The notes beneath the pieces are model-generated. The model made no database searches and was not told where the DNA came from. It saw only the letters and a list, made by a program, of their open reading frames with translations. From Candidatus Tectimicrobiota bacterium (GTDB lineage: Bacteria; UBA8248): DNA of 8,219 nucleotides. Position 1 is the stretch's first letter, and each line of letters opens with the position of its first letter. The stretch is from the NCBI GenBank assembly GCA_016184445.1, contig JACPCT010000269.1, positions 1 through 8,219 on the forward strand, given 5' to 3'. A program made the translations under genes and the position numbers. Below are positions 1 through 5,692 of the stretch, one piece after another.

Positions 1-420
1 GAGCTCGGACGAGCGGCCGAGCTCCATCGGCATCACGCCCAGCGGCTCGCTCGACCGCACCAGGCCGAAGCCGGTGTCGTGGTCGTAGCCCACGAAATCG
101 GCGCTCACCGGCTTGCCCTCCGGCCCGACCACCTCGATCGTCTCCGCCTCCAGGATCAAGTAGCCGATCGTGAGGATCAGGCCGCTGGAATCGATGACCA
201 CGCCGTTCCCTTCCCGGTCCGTCCCGAGCACGCGCGCCGTGCGCGCATCCCCAGGGATGACCGCCCGCACCTTCACGACGGCCTTGAGGGTCTCCTCCGT
301 TTTCTTTTCGGGAAAGGCGGGCGCGCAAAAGGCGGCAGAGACGAGGAAGGCCGCGAAGAGGATGCCCATCCTCAACGAAAGCTTCCGGCACCTGAACCAC
401 GCCCTCGGCATGCGAATCAT
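1..420 (-). CDS. HtrA/trypsin-like exported protein with a degenerate catalytic dyad, 3' end cut by window edge
   Basis: Only the first 140 codons are inside the window; the gene continues past the left edge. Residues 1-36 form a signal peptide (basic MIRMPRAWFRCRK, then a hydrophobic stretch at 19-35), so the protein is exported. Residues 72-121 match the first half of an S1C (DegP/HtrA) chymotrypsin-fold domain: GNGVVIDSSGLILT, then GYDHDTGFGLV. In active HtrA proteases the first motif runs into NNHVV and the second contains TD(I/L)A. Here the His position is Tyr87 (LTIGYLI) and the Asp position is Gly117 (DTGFGL). From family knowledge a protein with these changes is probably not a normal Ser-His-Asp protease; it may be a scaffold or binding protein. 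The serine region is not visible. The ATG at 420 was chosen because a G-rich GGGGGTAGG precedes it and it gives a complete signal peptide; in-frame ATGs at 411 and 369 are alternatives. It lies downstream of the hydrolase gene on the same strand, with a 161-bp gap. Confidence 0.8.
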   Translation of the reverse strand, partial: MIRMPRAWFRCRKLSLRMGILFAAFLVSAAFCAPAFPEKKTEETLKAVVKVRAVIPGDARTARVLGTDREGNGVVIDSSGLILTIGYLILEAETIEVVGPEGKPVSADFVGYDHDTGFGLVRSSEPLGVMPMELGRSSEL

Positions 421-581
421 GACCTACCCCCGGCTTGGGTTCCCCCTCTCCCGCGCGCCCCCGGGACGCGCCCTCCCTCCGCCTGCCGCCAGGACCAAGG
501 CGGGCGCATGTTACACGAAAACGCGCGCCGTGACGGGCCGCCTCGCCGCACCGCGCCGCCCGCGCGGCGGGGCCGCGCCCC
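421..581. other. Intergenic region between hydrolase stop and HtrA-like start
   Basis: This gap is very GC-rich. A 5-bp inverted repeat (GGGGC, 3-nt loop, GCCCC) at 569-581 directly follows the hydrolase stop on the minus strand, but no T-run follows it, so it is not a convincing intrinsic terminator. On the minus strand TAACAT (508-513) could be a weak -10 box for the HtrA-like gene, without a recognisable -35. No coding sequence is supported. Confidence 0.4.
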
Positions 582-2333
582 CTACTTCTTCCTCCCCGGG
601 ATGATGGGCAGCAGGAGGTAAGGCCGCCGGCTGCCGCCGGAGTGGAGGGTGACCTTGCCGCCGAAGACCTTGGGCGGGCGGTCGCGCGGATCGTTGTGCA
701 GGAAGGGCCCGCAGCCCGTGAAGGCCACCTTCATGTTCGAGAGCTTCAAGCCCTCGCCGGGGTAGACGTAGTCCTTGCCCCGCACGGTGAGGCCGAGCCG
801 GTAGCCCGCGGGCACCACGATGCAGGTGGGCCAGATCTCGACATCCAGATCGTACACCCGGCCGGGCTTGAGGGGCTGCTTCTCGTCGTGGGTGTGGTAG
901 GGCCGCCAGGGCCGGGTGAGCGTCTTGTCGAGCTTGCGGTGGGAGGCGCGGAGCCAGCCCTGGCCGATGGGGGTGTGGGGGTCGACCGTCCCCGAGAAGG
1001 TGACCTCCCGCATGTCCGGGGTGAAGAGGCGGAGGACGAGGAAGATGTCGGCGTCCACCGTCTCGGAGGAGACGAAGAGCTTGGCCGCCACGGGGCCGGT
1101 GACCTCGGTGTCCGCCTGGAAGGGGGGCATCAGGAAGGTGGCGCCCTCGCCCAGGCCGCCGTAAGTGAGCTTCCCGGCCGGGGCCTTCTTGGCGCCCAGG
1201 GTGAGGTCGTTGGGATTGAGGTAGAACTTGGTCCACTTGGTGCGCTTGAGGGGCCACTCGCTCTCCCGGCGCTCAACGAACTTCTCCCCCACGTGGCGCA
1301 CCTGGAGCAGGACGCGCGGCTGCTTCTTCCAGCCGGTGTCCTCCCCCTTGAGGTAGTGGCCGAAGAACCTGCGCTGCATGGCGTCGCCGTAGGGGGTGTA
1401 GAAATGCGTCCAGTGCTCGAGGCCGTGGGCCTCGAGCCACTTGTCCTTGGAGGCTGCGCGGAAGAAGGCCTCGAAGTTGCCCCTCGGGTGGAGCCCCTGG
1501 CCGCCCCAGCTCGCCGCCGAGAGGAAGGGGGTCTTGACCTTGGACCAGTCAGGCGTCCGCGCCTTCCAGTGGGCGTCGTCCAAGGGGTGGGAGCGGCACG
1601 ACTCCCCGTAGTCGTCGATGTTCTTCTTGAGCTCGGCCTCGCTCAGGGTCTCAGGGCCGCAGATGAGGTCCCCGGTGACGCGGCTGCGCCTGCCGCGCTC
1701 GCCCAGGCCGTGCTGCACGGTGCGCACCTGGGTGTCGTACCAATCGGCGCAGAAGGTGTTGAAGATGCCCCCGTGGTGGCTCACGTCGCGGTAGAAGTCC
1801 GCCGCGCCCTCCCAGGGGCACATGGCCGCGAGGTGCTTGGGCTGGAGGGCGGCCACCATCCACTGGTTCATGGCGTAGTAGGAGATGCCGTTCAGCCCCA
1901 CCTTGCCGTTGCTCCAGGGCTGGACGCCCGCCCAGTCGATGCAGAGGGCGAAGTCCTTCGTCTCGCGCGGGGACCAGATCTCCAGGTAGCCCGGGGAGCG
2001 CCCGGCGCCCCGGGAGTCCACCCGCACGCAGGCGTAGCCGTCCGGCACCCACTTCTCTGGGTCGACCACCTCCCAGTTCTGGTACTTGTTCGAGGAGCCC
2101 GCGATGGCCTCCGGGTGCGCCTTGGAGAAGAGCTCCCAGACGGTCGTGTAGCCGTCCTGGTAGGCCAGCCCCTTGGCGTAGGGGCCGTAGGTCATGATGA
2201 CGGGGTACTTCCCGCCCTCATCGAGGGGCCGGAAGACGTCGGCGCGCAGGACGACGCCGTCGTCCATCGTGATGGGGACGTCCCAGTCGATCCGCATCCC
2301 GTCCCGGGTCTCGCTCTTCTGGAAATCGCTCAT
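582..2333 (-). CDS. CocE/NonD family alpha/beta hydrolase (S15-type, X-Pro dipeptidyl-peptidase-like)
   Basis: The 583-residue protein has the two-part S15/CocE layout. The N-terminal alpha/beta-hydrolase domain (about 10-335) opens with the typical MDDGVVLRADVFRP and includes VRVDSRGAGRSPG (103-115). The nucleophile elbow is GISYYA, with Ser151 as likely nucleophile. SWGGQGLHPRGNFEAF (275-290) and GLEHWTH (304-310, His307 or His310 as likely catalytic His) follow. The C-terminal part (about 340-575) fits the beta-rich PepX_C-type jelly roll. Such enzymes cleave esters or amides; the substrate cannot be read from sequence. No signal peptide is seen, so it is probably cytoplasmic. The start at 2333 (MSDFQ) has an excellent ribosome binding site, AGGGAGGAGAGAAC then ATG. 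A longer open frame to 2516 exists but its extra 61 residues are basic and low-complexity with no comparable site. The acid expected in the CocE WYD motif is Gly here (W276-G-G-Q). Confidence 0.9.
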   Translation of the reverse strand: MSDFQKSETRDGMRIDWDVPITMDDGVVLRADVFRPLDEGGKYPVIMTYGPYAKGLAYQDGYTTVWELFSKAHPEAIAGSSNKYQNWEVVDPEKWVPDGYACVRVDSRGAGRSPGYLEIWSPRETKDFALCIDWAGVQPWSNGKVGLNGISYYAMNQWMVAALQPKHLAAMCPWEGAADFYRDVSHHGGIFNTFCADWYDTQVRTVQHGLGERGRRSRVTGDLICGPETLSEAELKKNIDDYGESCRSHPLDDAHWKARTPDWSKVKTPFLSAASWGGQGLHPRGNFEAFFRAASKDKWLEAHGLEHWTHFYTPYGDAMQRRFFGHYLKGEDTGWKKQPRVLLQVRHVGEKFVERRESEWPLKRTKWTKFYLNPNDLTLGAKKAPAGKLTYGGLGEGATFLMPPFQADTEVTGPVAAKLFVSSETVDADIFLVLRLFTPDMREVTFSGTVDPHTPIGQGWLRASHRKLDKTLTRPWRPYHTHDEKQPLKPGRVYDLDVEIWPTCIVVPAGYRLGLTVRGKDYVYPGEGLKLSNMKVAFTGCGPFLHNDPRDRPPKVFGGKVTLHSGGSRRPYLLLPIIPGRKK

Positions 2334-2400
2334 GTTCTCTCCTCCCTGGGATGACGCGGATGGGAACCGCCGCTTGGACCGCACGCTTCGAAGATGCCCG

Positions 2401-2429
2401 ATTGTAGCGGGCCGCCCGGCCTTTGGGAA
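2401..2429 (-). promoter_or_regulatory. Weak candidate sigma70 promoter for the hydrolase gene
   Basis: On the minus strand TTCCCA (2424-2429), a 17-bp spacer and TACAAT (2401-2406) lie about 70 bp upstream of the hydrolase ATG. The -10 matches consensus at five of six positions, the -35 at four of six. The spacer is GC-rich and includes the self-complementary stretch GGCCGGGCGGCC. This is a pattern match only. Confidence 0.3.
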
Positions 2430-2584
2430 CCGAGCGCGCCGGAACCAGCGCGAATTTGCCGTTGCGCCCTTTTCTTCCTCCCGGCGCATATTCCCTCCGC
2501 GGGGGGCTCCGCCCAAGCGGGCGGATGGGCGCCCGCGCGGGGATGGAGGAAAGGGTGTTCAGTGTTTTTCAGCGTTTTACGGCG

Positions 2585-2627
2585 AAAAAATGGCCGCGGA
2601 AAGGGAGGGTGTCCCGGATATTTCCGC
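2585..2627 (-). terminator. Possible intrinsic terminator after the cytochrome/lipoprotein unit
   Basis: Read on the minus strand, GCGGAAA (2621-2627) and TTTCCGC (2596-2602) form a perfect 7-bp stem around an 18-nt loop that itself contains a short GGG/CCC pairing. Five bases later comes TTTTTT (2585-2590). It lies about 65 bp after the lipoprotein stop, where a terminator is expected. The GGCCA gap between stem and T-run and the A/T-rich stem make it weaker than the one at 3682-3720. Confidence 0.45.
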
Positions 2628-2692
2628 ATGTTGCGGGGCGATACCGGGGTTTTTTGTTTCGTTTGAGGTGTCCGGCGATTTCCGGGGGAAAA

Positions 2693-3196
2693 CTACGGTT
2701 TCCGGGAGGCGGCCTCGGCGAGGGGACGCAGGTGCACCCAGCGGCGCCCAACGGTCTCGTAGCCCCATTCCATCTGGCCGATGGCGAGGGCGGGCGGGGC
2801 CTCCCCGCTCAGGAGCTCCCCGCAGGGTTCCTCCTGGACGCGGAAGTAGACGACGAAGTGGGGCTCGAAGCGGGGGGAGTAGTGCTTCTCCCGGAAGGCG
2901 AGGGGGCAGACGCGCCGCGATCGGCCGAGGTCCCCGGCCCCCAGGGAGCCCATCTCCTTCCCGGCCCGGAACCACTCGCCGATGTCCCCGCTGTAGGCAC
3001 GCTTCACCTCCTCGGCGTGCTCGGGCAGGTAGAAGGCGTCCAGGACGAGGGGCCAGTCGCGCCAGGCCGTGGCGGTCTCGAGCCGCTCCATGGCCAGGGT
3101 GAGCCCCCGGCGCCCCGGGATCTGGGGGCCGGCGGAGTAGGCCGTGCAGGCGGCGAGGAGCAGGACGGGCAGGAGGCCGAGGAGGCGGCGGGCCAT
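2693..3196 (-). CDS. Uncharacterised lipoprotein encoded with cytochrome c-prime
   Basis: The 167-residue protein starts MARRLLGLLPVLLLAAC. A basic N-terminus, hydrophobic core and lipobox L14-A15-A16-C17 indicate a signal peptidase II lipoprotein, attached to a membrane facing the periplasm. The mature part (18-167) is a mixed, soluble-looking domain with several Trp and aromatic residues (WRDWPLVLDAFYLP, HFVVYFRVQ, MEWGYETVGRRWVHL) and no motif I recognise. The ATG at 3196 overlaps the cytochrome stop by one base (TGATG), and GAAGGAGG inside the end of the cytochrome gene is its ribosome site; this points to one transcript and coupled translation. A TTG three bases earlier is too close to that site. 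The link to cytochrome c-prime suggests a role in the same periplasmic process, but this is inference. Confidence 0.8.
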   Translation of the reverse strand: MARRLLGLLPVLLLAACTAYSAGPQIPGRRGLTLAMERLETATAWRDWPLVLDAFYLPEHAEEVKRAYSGDIGEWFRAGKEMGSLGAGDLGRSRRVCPLAFREKHYSPRFEPHFVVYFRVQEEPCGELLSGEAPPALAIGQMEWGYETVGRRWVHLRPLAEAASRKP

Positions 3197-3663
3197 CAAT
3201 CCTCCTTCTTGGGGACGCGGTAGGGCTCATGGCAGGCGGTGCAACTGTTGGCGAGGCCGGAGAAGGCCTTCAAGACGGCGGGGCGGTCCTTCTTCTGGGC
3301 CGCCTGGATGACCTTGTGCGCCTCTTGCACCGACTTCTCGGTCAGCTCCTTGAAGTGGGCGAAGTTCTTCCACACCTCGGGCTTGATGCGCGTCTTGCCC
3401 ACGTTGGATCCCTCGGGGCTGAGGCCGGGGATCTTGGCCGTGAGCTCGGCCACCTTCGTGGCGGCCGGGAGGACCTTGGCGAAGTCGCCCTTGCCCGACC
3501 ACACCTTGATCTCGCGCATGGCCTGGTTGATCGCCTTCATGGTGTCGAGGCGCTCTTTCTGCACCTTGGCGGGGTCGGCGGCCCGCGCCGGGAGGAGCCC
3601 CCCGGCCGACGCCGCGAGCACCGCGGCGCCCAAAAGCCCTCGCCCAAGCCGCAACCCGCGCAC
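3196..3663 (-). CDS. Cytochrome c-prime (periplasmic monohaem four-helix cytochrome)
   Basis: The 155-residue precursor has a signal peptide (1-28) with an Ala-Arg-Ala cleavage motif, leaving a mature chain of about 127 residues, typical for cytochrome c-prime. The haem-binding CTACH lies near the C-terminus (C141, C144, H145), with His145 as the proximal ligand. This C-terminal CxxCH on an all-helical protein is the hallmark of the family. Helices are predicted around KVQKERLDTMKAINQAMREI, DFAKVLPAATKVAELTAKI, KNFAHFKELTEKSVQEAHKV and RPAVLKAFSGLANSC. Family members bind NO or CO at a usually five-coordinate haem and are linked to nitric-oxide tolerance in several bacteria; that role is inferred here. 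The start is GTG at 3663, preceded by AAGGGGGG, and it gives an intact signal peptide. The gene heads a two-gene unit with the lipoprotein and is preceded by an unusual promoter-hairpin leader. Confidence 0.9.
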   Translation of the reverse strand: MRGLRLGRGLLGAAVLAASAGGLLPARAADPAKVQKERLDTMKAINQAMREIKVWSGKGDFAKVLPAATKVAELTAKIPGLSPEGSNVGKTRIKPEVWKNFAHFKELTEKSVQEAHKVIQAAQKKDRPAVLKAFSGLANSCTACHEPYRVPKKED

Positions 3664-3681
3664 GGGACCCCCCTTGAAGTC

Positions 3682-3720
3682 AAAAAAGAGGGGAGGCGCG
3701 GGAAAATCCGCCTCCCCCTC
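3682..3720 (-). terminator. Strong intrinsic terminator hairpin in front of cytochrome c-prime
   Basis: On the minus strand CGCCTCCCC (3690-3698) pairs perfectly with GGGGAGGCG (3709-3717). The stem extends by further GA/TC pairs around one bulged base, the loop is 10 nt, and TTTTTT (3682-3687) follows directly. This is the classic form. It lies 60 bp after the stop of the SH3-like lipoprotein gene, which it may terminate, but its T-run ends only 18 bp before the cytochrome c-prime GTG, so any transcript entering that gene from upstream must pass it. Confidence 0.8.
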
Positions 3721-3728
3721 GCGGAGGT

Positions 3729-3758
3729 ATCGTATGAAGCGGGGAACCGCGCTGTCAA
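3729..3758 (-). promoter_or_regulatory. Candidate sigma70 promoter of the cytochrome c-prime unit
   Basis: On the minus strand a perfect TTGACA (3753-3758) is followed by an 18-bp spacer and TACGAT (3729-3734, four of six matches to TATAAT). Transcription would begin near 3722, right at the base of the terminator hairpin. Between the boxes lies a small inverted repeat, GCGG-TTCC-CCGC, which could be an operator or chance in GC-rich DNA. The promoter sits between the SH3 lipoprotein stop and the hairpin. Confidence 0.55.
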
Positions 3759-3780
3759 TCGCGGCGCCCGGGCGCCCGCC

Positions 3781-4182
3781 CTACCTCGGCTCGACGAACT
3801 CCCGGCGCACCCACCCCTCTCCCCGGGGGGTCGCCACCTTCACCCAGTCGACGGGCTGGCGCGTGTTGTTCTCGGCGCCGATGGCGTCCCAAAGACCGGA
3901 GGCGAGCGGGCGGGAGGGCTCGCTCTCCACCACCAGCCCCGCGGTCCCGGAGGGCACCTTGGCCACCCGCACCGCCCGGGCGGAAGGCCCGCCCGGGCGA
4001 TCCCACAGGTACACCCACTCGTCCAGGGGCGCGAACTGGACACGGCGGGGGATCGACAGGAGCACCACCGGGGTCGACGTCAGGGAGGCGCACGCCCCCA
4101 GGGACAGGACCATCGCGGCCAAGGCGGCCGCCCGCCCGGCGCGGAAGGAGGTCACCCCCCGCCGCCAGCCCCAGAGCCTCAT
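3781..4182 (-). CDS. Lipoprotein with bacterial SH3-like domain
   Basis: The 133-residue product has a long basic N-terminus, a hydrophobic segment (18-30) and the lipobox L28-G29-A30-C31, so it is probably a lipoprotein. Residues 56-131 look like one SH3b-type domain: WVYLWDRPGGPSARAVRVAKV at the start, a central GTAGLVVES, and the closing pattern VDWVKVATPRGEGWVRREFV. Such domains often bind cell-wall or protein partners; no enzymatic function is seen. The ATG at 4182 has a very good ribosome site (AGGAGG, 7-bp spacing). It is apparently a single-gene unit ending at the hairpin 60 bp downstream. No strong promoter was recognised in the 160 bp upstream. Confidence 0.8.
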   Translation of the reverse strand: MRLWGWRRGVTSFRAGRAAALAAMVLSLGACASLTSTPVVLLSIPRRVQFAPLDEWVYLWDRPGGPSARAVRVAKVPSGTAGLVVESEPSRPLASGLWDAIGAENNTRQPVDWVKVATPRGEGWVRREFVEPR

Positions 4183-4341
4183 TCCCCACCCTCCTCTGCC
4201 CAGGATACAGGGCCCCGGGTCCAGGCCCGGCTTACCGATAAAGCAAATTCCATGCCCCGGGACCGGCCCGGCGGGCGGGCGCTTCCGGCTCCATTCGGGG
4301 CTACCAGGGACCGGAAAGGGAAAAAAATGCCCGGCAAATGC

Positions 4342-5244
4342 TCATGAACCAAGTGAAGGCGAAGAATGGGCGAAATCCAGGAAGCCGCGGGCCAAGGGGC
4401 TCAGGCTGCGGGCCTTGTGGACGACGGAGAAGAACTCCCGGGAGCACTCGAAGCCCTGGATCTCCACCTCCCGCAGGGCGCCGCCCGCCAGGTCCTCCCG
4501 CACGGCGAAGCGGGAGACGATCGCCACCCCCACCCCCGACTTGAGGGCGGTGCGGACCGCCTCGGGGTTCCCCAGGACGGCGGCCACTTGGCCGGGCTTC
4601 ATCTCGAAGCCCAGATCGCGCAGGCGCTCCTCGGCCACCGAGCGCGTGCCCGAGCCCTCCTCGCGCACGATCAGCTTCACCCCCTCCAGCTCCTCCGCGC
4701 GGATGCGCTTCCTCCCGGCCAGCGGATGGCCCGGCGGCACGGCGAGGAGAAGCTCGTCCCGCGCGAAGAAGCGGTAGACGAGCTGGCTGTTCGGGATCCG
4801 CGCCCCGGTGAAGCCGATCTGGAATTCCCCCTCGAGCACGCCCCCGGCCACCCGGCCGGAGCCCAGCACCTGGATGATCACCGTGGTCTCCGGGTAGCGC
4901 TTCTTGAACCCCCCGAGCAGGCAGGGAAGGAGGAATCCCCCGGGGATGGTGCTCGCCCCGATGGAGAGGTGCCCCCGCACGATGCCCAGGAACTCCTCGA
5001 TGGCCGCCTTGGCCTTCTCCCGCTCCTGGAGAATCCGCTGGGCGTGGCCCTGGAGCAGCACCCCCGCCCGCGTGGGCTGGACGCGCCGTCCCAGGCGGTC
5101 GAAGAGCCGGGTCCCCAGCTCCTCCTCCAGGATCTTGATGTGCTCGCTCGCCGTGGGCTGGGAGAGGCCCAGGGCCTTCGCCGCCCGGGAGAAGCTCCCC
5201 GACTTGGCGACCTGGCAGAAGACTTCCAGCTGGCGGATGTCCAT
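4342..5244 (-). CDS. LysR-family transcriptional regulator
   Basis: The 300-residue protein begins [21 protein letters not shown] LysR winged helix-turn-helix covers about 1-60 (recognition region [23 protein letters not shown], 28-50) and is followed by a linker helix. An effector-binding domain begins near residue 90 ([14 protein letters not shown]). From memory, the combination of MDIRQLEVF, STIPGxx[11 protein letters not shown] and [10 protein letters not shown] resembles LysR regulators annotated as associated with selenium metabolism; no selenium gene is in this window, so only the family call is firm. The start at 5244 is preferred over the in-frame ATG at 5268 because it is the family's usual start and a promoter candidate would leave a leader of about 36 nt. 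LysR genes usually sit next to a divergent target, but here that side is occupied by the integron remnant. Confidence 0.92.
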   Translation of the reverse strand: MDIRQLEVFCQVAKSGSFSRAAKALGLSQPTASEHIKILEEELGTRLFDRLGRRVQPTRAGVLLQGHAQRILQEREKAKAAIEEFLGIVRGHLSIGASTIPGGFLLPCLLGGFKKRYPETTVIIQVLGSGRVAGGVLEGEFQIGFTGARIPNSQLVYRFFARDELLLAVPPGHPLAGRKRIRAEELEGVKLIVREEGSGTRSVAEERLRDLGFEMKPGQVAAVLGNPEAVRTALKSGVGVAIVSRFAVREDLAGGALREVEIQGFECSREFFSVVHKARSLSPLARGFLDFAHSSPSLGS

Positions 5245-5286
5245 CGAACCCCCGCGCCCATCCCTCATTTCGCGCGCCCGGCCCCC

Positions 5287-5314
5287 AATGTATCGCTTTT
5301 CCCTATTCTTTCAA
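5287..5314 (-). promoter_or_regulatory. Candidate promoter of the LysR gene
   Basis: On the minus strand TTGAAA (5309-5314, five of six to consensus) is followed by a 16-bp spacer and TACATT (5287-5292, four of six). Start of transcription would be near 5280, about 36 bp before the chosen ATG. It is in the only A/T-rich patch between the LysR gene and the integrase remnant, and it ends about 15 bp from where integrase homology starts. Confidence 0.5.
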
Positions 5315-5330
5315 GCCCGGCCCCAGGCCC

Positions 5331-5509
5331 AGGCGGGCCACTTGCCACACCTTCCGGCATTCCTTCGCCACCCACTTGCTCGAAGGCGGCTACGACATCC
5401 GGACCGTCCAGGGGCTTTTGGGTCATAGCGGCGCAAGACGACGATGATCTATACTCATGTCCTCAACCGCAGTCCGGCGGGCGTTCGCGGTCCGGTGGAC
5501 GGGCCTTGA
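5331..5509 (+). pseudogene. intI: IntI-type integron integrase remnant (C-terminal end only, frameshifted)
   Basis: In one frame (5331-5435) the DNA encodes [20 protein letters not shown] followed by [15 protein letters not shown]. From 5435 the adjacent frame encodes [20 protein letters not shown], then VDGP and a TGA at 5507-5509. Together these match the C-terminus of integron integrases, where [17 protein letters not shown] and a final GVRSPLD-like tail are characteristic. Visible tyrosine-recombinase residues are the HxxR box (H at 5346, R at 5355), the following His (5424) and the nucleophile Tyr (5450, only in the second frame). One missing base near 5435 joins the frames, so as written the first frame stops at 5445. 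Roughly the first 270 residues of a normal integrase are absent; the sequence before 5331 belongs to the LysR upstream region. It cannot encode an active recombinase. Assignment to IntI rather than XerC/D rests on the tail motif and the nearby attC. Confidence 0.85.
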
Positions 5510-5529
5510 GCCAATTCAAGGAGGTTGTG

Positions 5530-5692
5530 TTATGCCGATCCGGATAAGATGCCGTGATAAGCCGCCGGACAGGCAGCGGGCAATTGAATGCAAGGGGGTT
5601 CACGCGCCTCCGGCAAGAAATCCCACGGCGTGTCATAGGGCCAGAAAACAGAACTCCGCGTCTTATGCGGATCGGTCTAAATATTGTTCGAC
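5530..5692 (+). repeat. Folded recombination-site candidate (attI or degenerate attC) ending in core GTTCGAC
   Basis: TTATGCCGATCCGGATAAG (5530-5548) and CTTATGCGGATCGGTCTAA (5662-5680) are inverted copies, 16 of 19 complementary. Nested inside are GCCGTG/CACGGC (5551-5556, 5624-5629) and GCCGGA/TCCGGC (5564-5569, 5609-5614). Five bases after the outer right arm is GTTCGAC (5686-5692), which resembles the GTTRRRY core of integron sites with one deviation and marks the 5' boundary of the channel cassette. No matching RYYYAAC core precedes the left arm, so it is either an attI-type site or an attC that has lost its first core. The stretch lies between the integrase stop and the channel start and encodes no convincing protein. 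Confidence 0.55.

Larger units (their letters stand above)
2334..2692. other. 359-bp non-coding region upstream of the hydrolase gene
   Basis: No reading frame here has a plausible start, ribosome site and protein-like composition; overlapping frames look like GC-driven shadows. The left part (2340-2430) is the hydrolase leader with a weak promoter candidate. The right part (2560-2690) is unusually rich in A and T runs for this genome and holds the likely 3' end of the cytochrome/lipoprotein transcript. A small perfect hairpin, CCGCA-TGT-TGCGG, is at 2624-2636. Confidence 0.6.

Noticed and set aside
569..581. Hairpin GGGGC-GCCCC as a terminator for the hydrolase gene
   Set aside because: The stem is only 5 bp and no T-run follows on the minus strand; such palindromes are common in DNA this GC-rich.
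642..2354. 570-codon open frame on the + strand
   Set aside because: It is exactly antisense to the CocE-type hydrolase, with repetitive Gly/Val/Leu/Glu/Ala composition typical of high-GC shadow frames and no recognisable domain.
2334..2516. 61-residue N-terminal extension of the hydrolase
   Set aside because: The extension is basic and low-complexity. The internal ATG at 2333 has a near-ideal ribosome site and begins the conserved S15 N-terminus.
3672..3683. FNR/CRP-like operator in front of cytochrome c-prime (TTGA-CT-TCAA on the minus strand)
   Set aside because: FNR-type sites need a 4-bp centre between TTGAT half-sites; here the centre is 2 bp and the half-sites are short, and it lies downstream of the proposed start of transcription.
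4321..4341. Terminator after the LysR gene (T7 run on the minus strand)
   Set aside because: The T-run is real, but the preceding TGCCGGGCA allows only about a 3-bp stem with a usable loop, so the hairpin is too weak to call.
3239..4777. 512-codon open frame on the + strand
   Set aside because: It crosses three well-supported minus-strand genes and a terminator; its Arg/Ser/Pro-rich composition shows no protein family.
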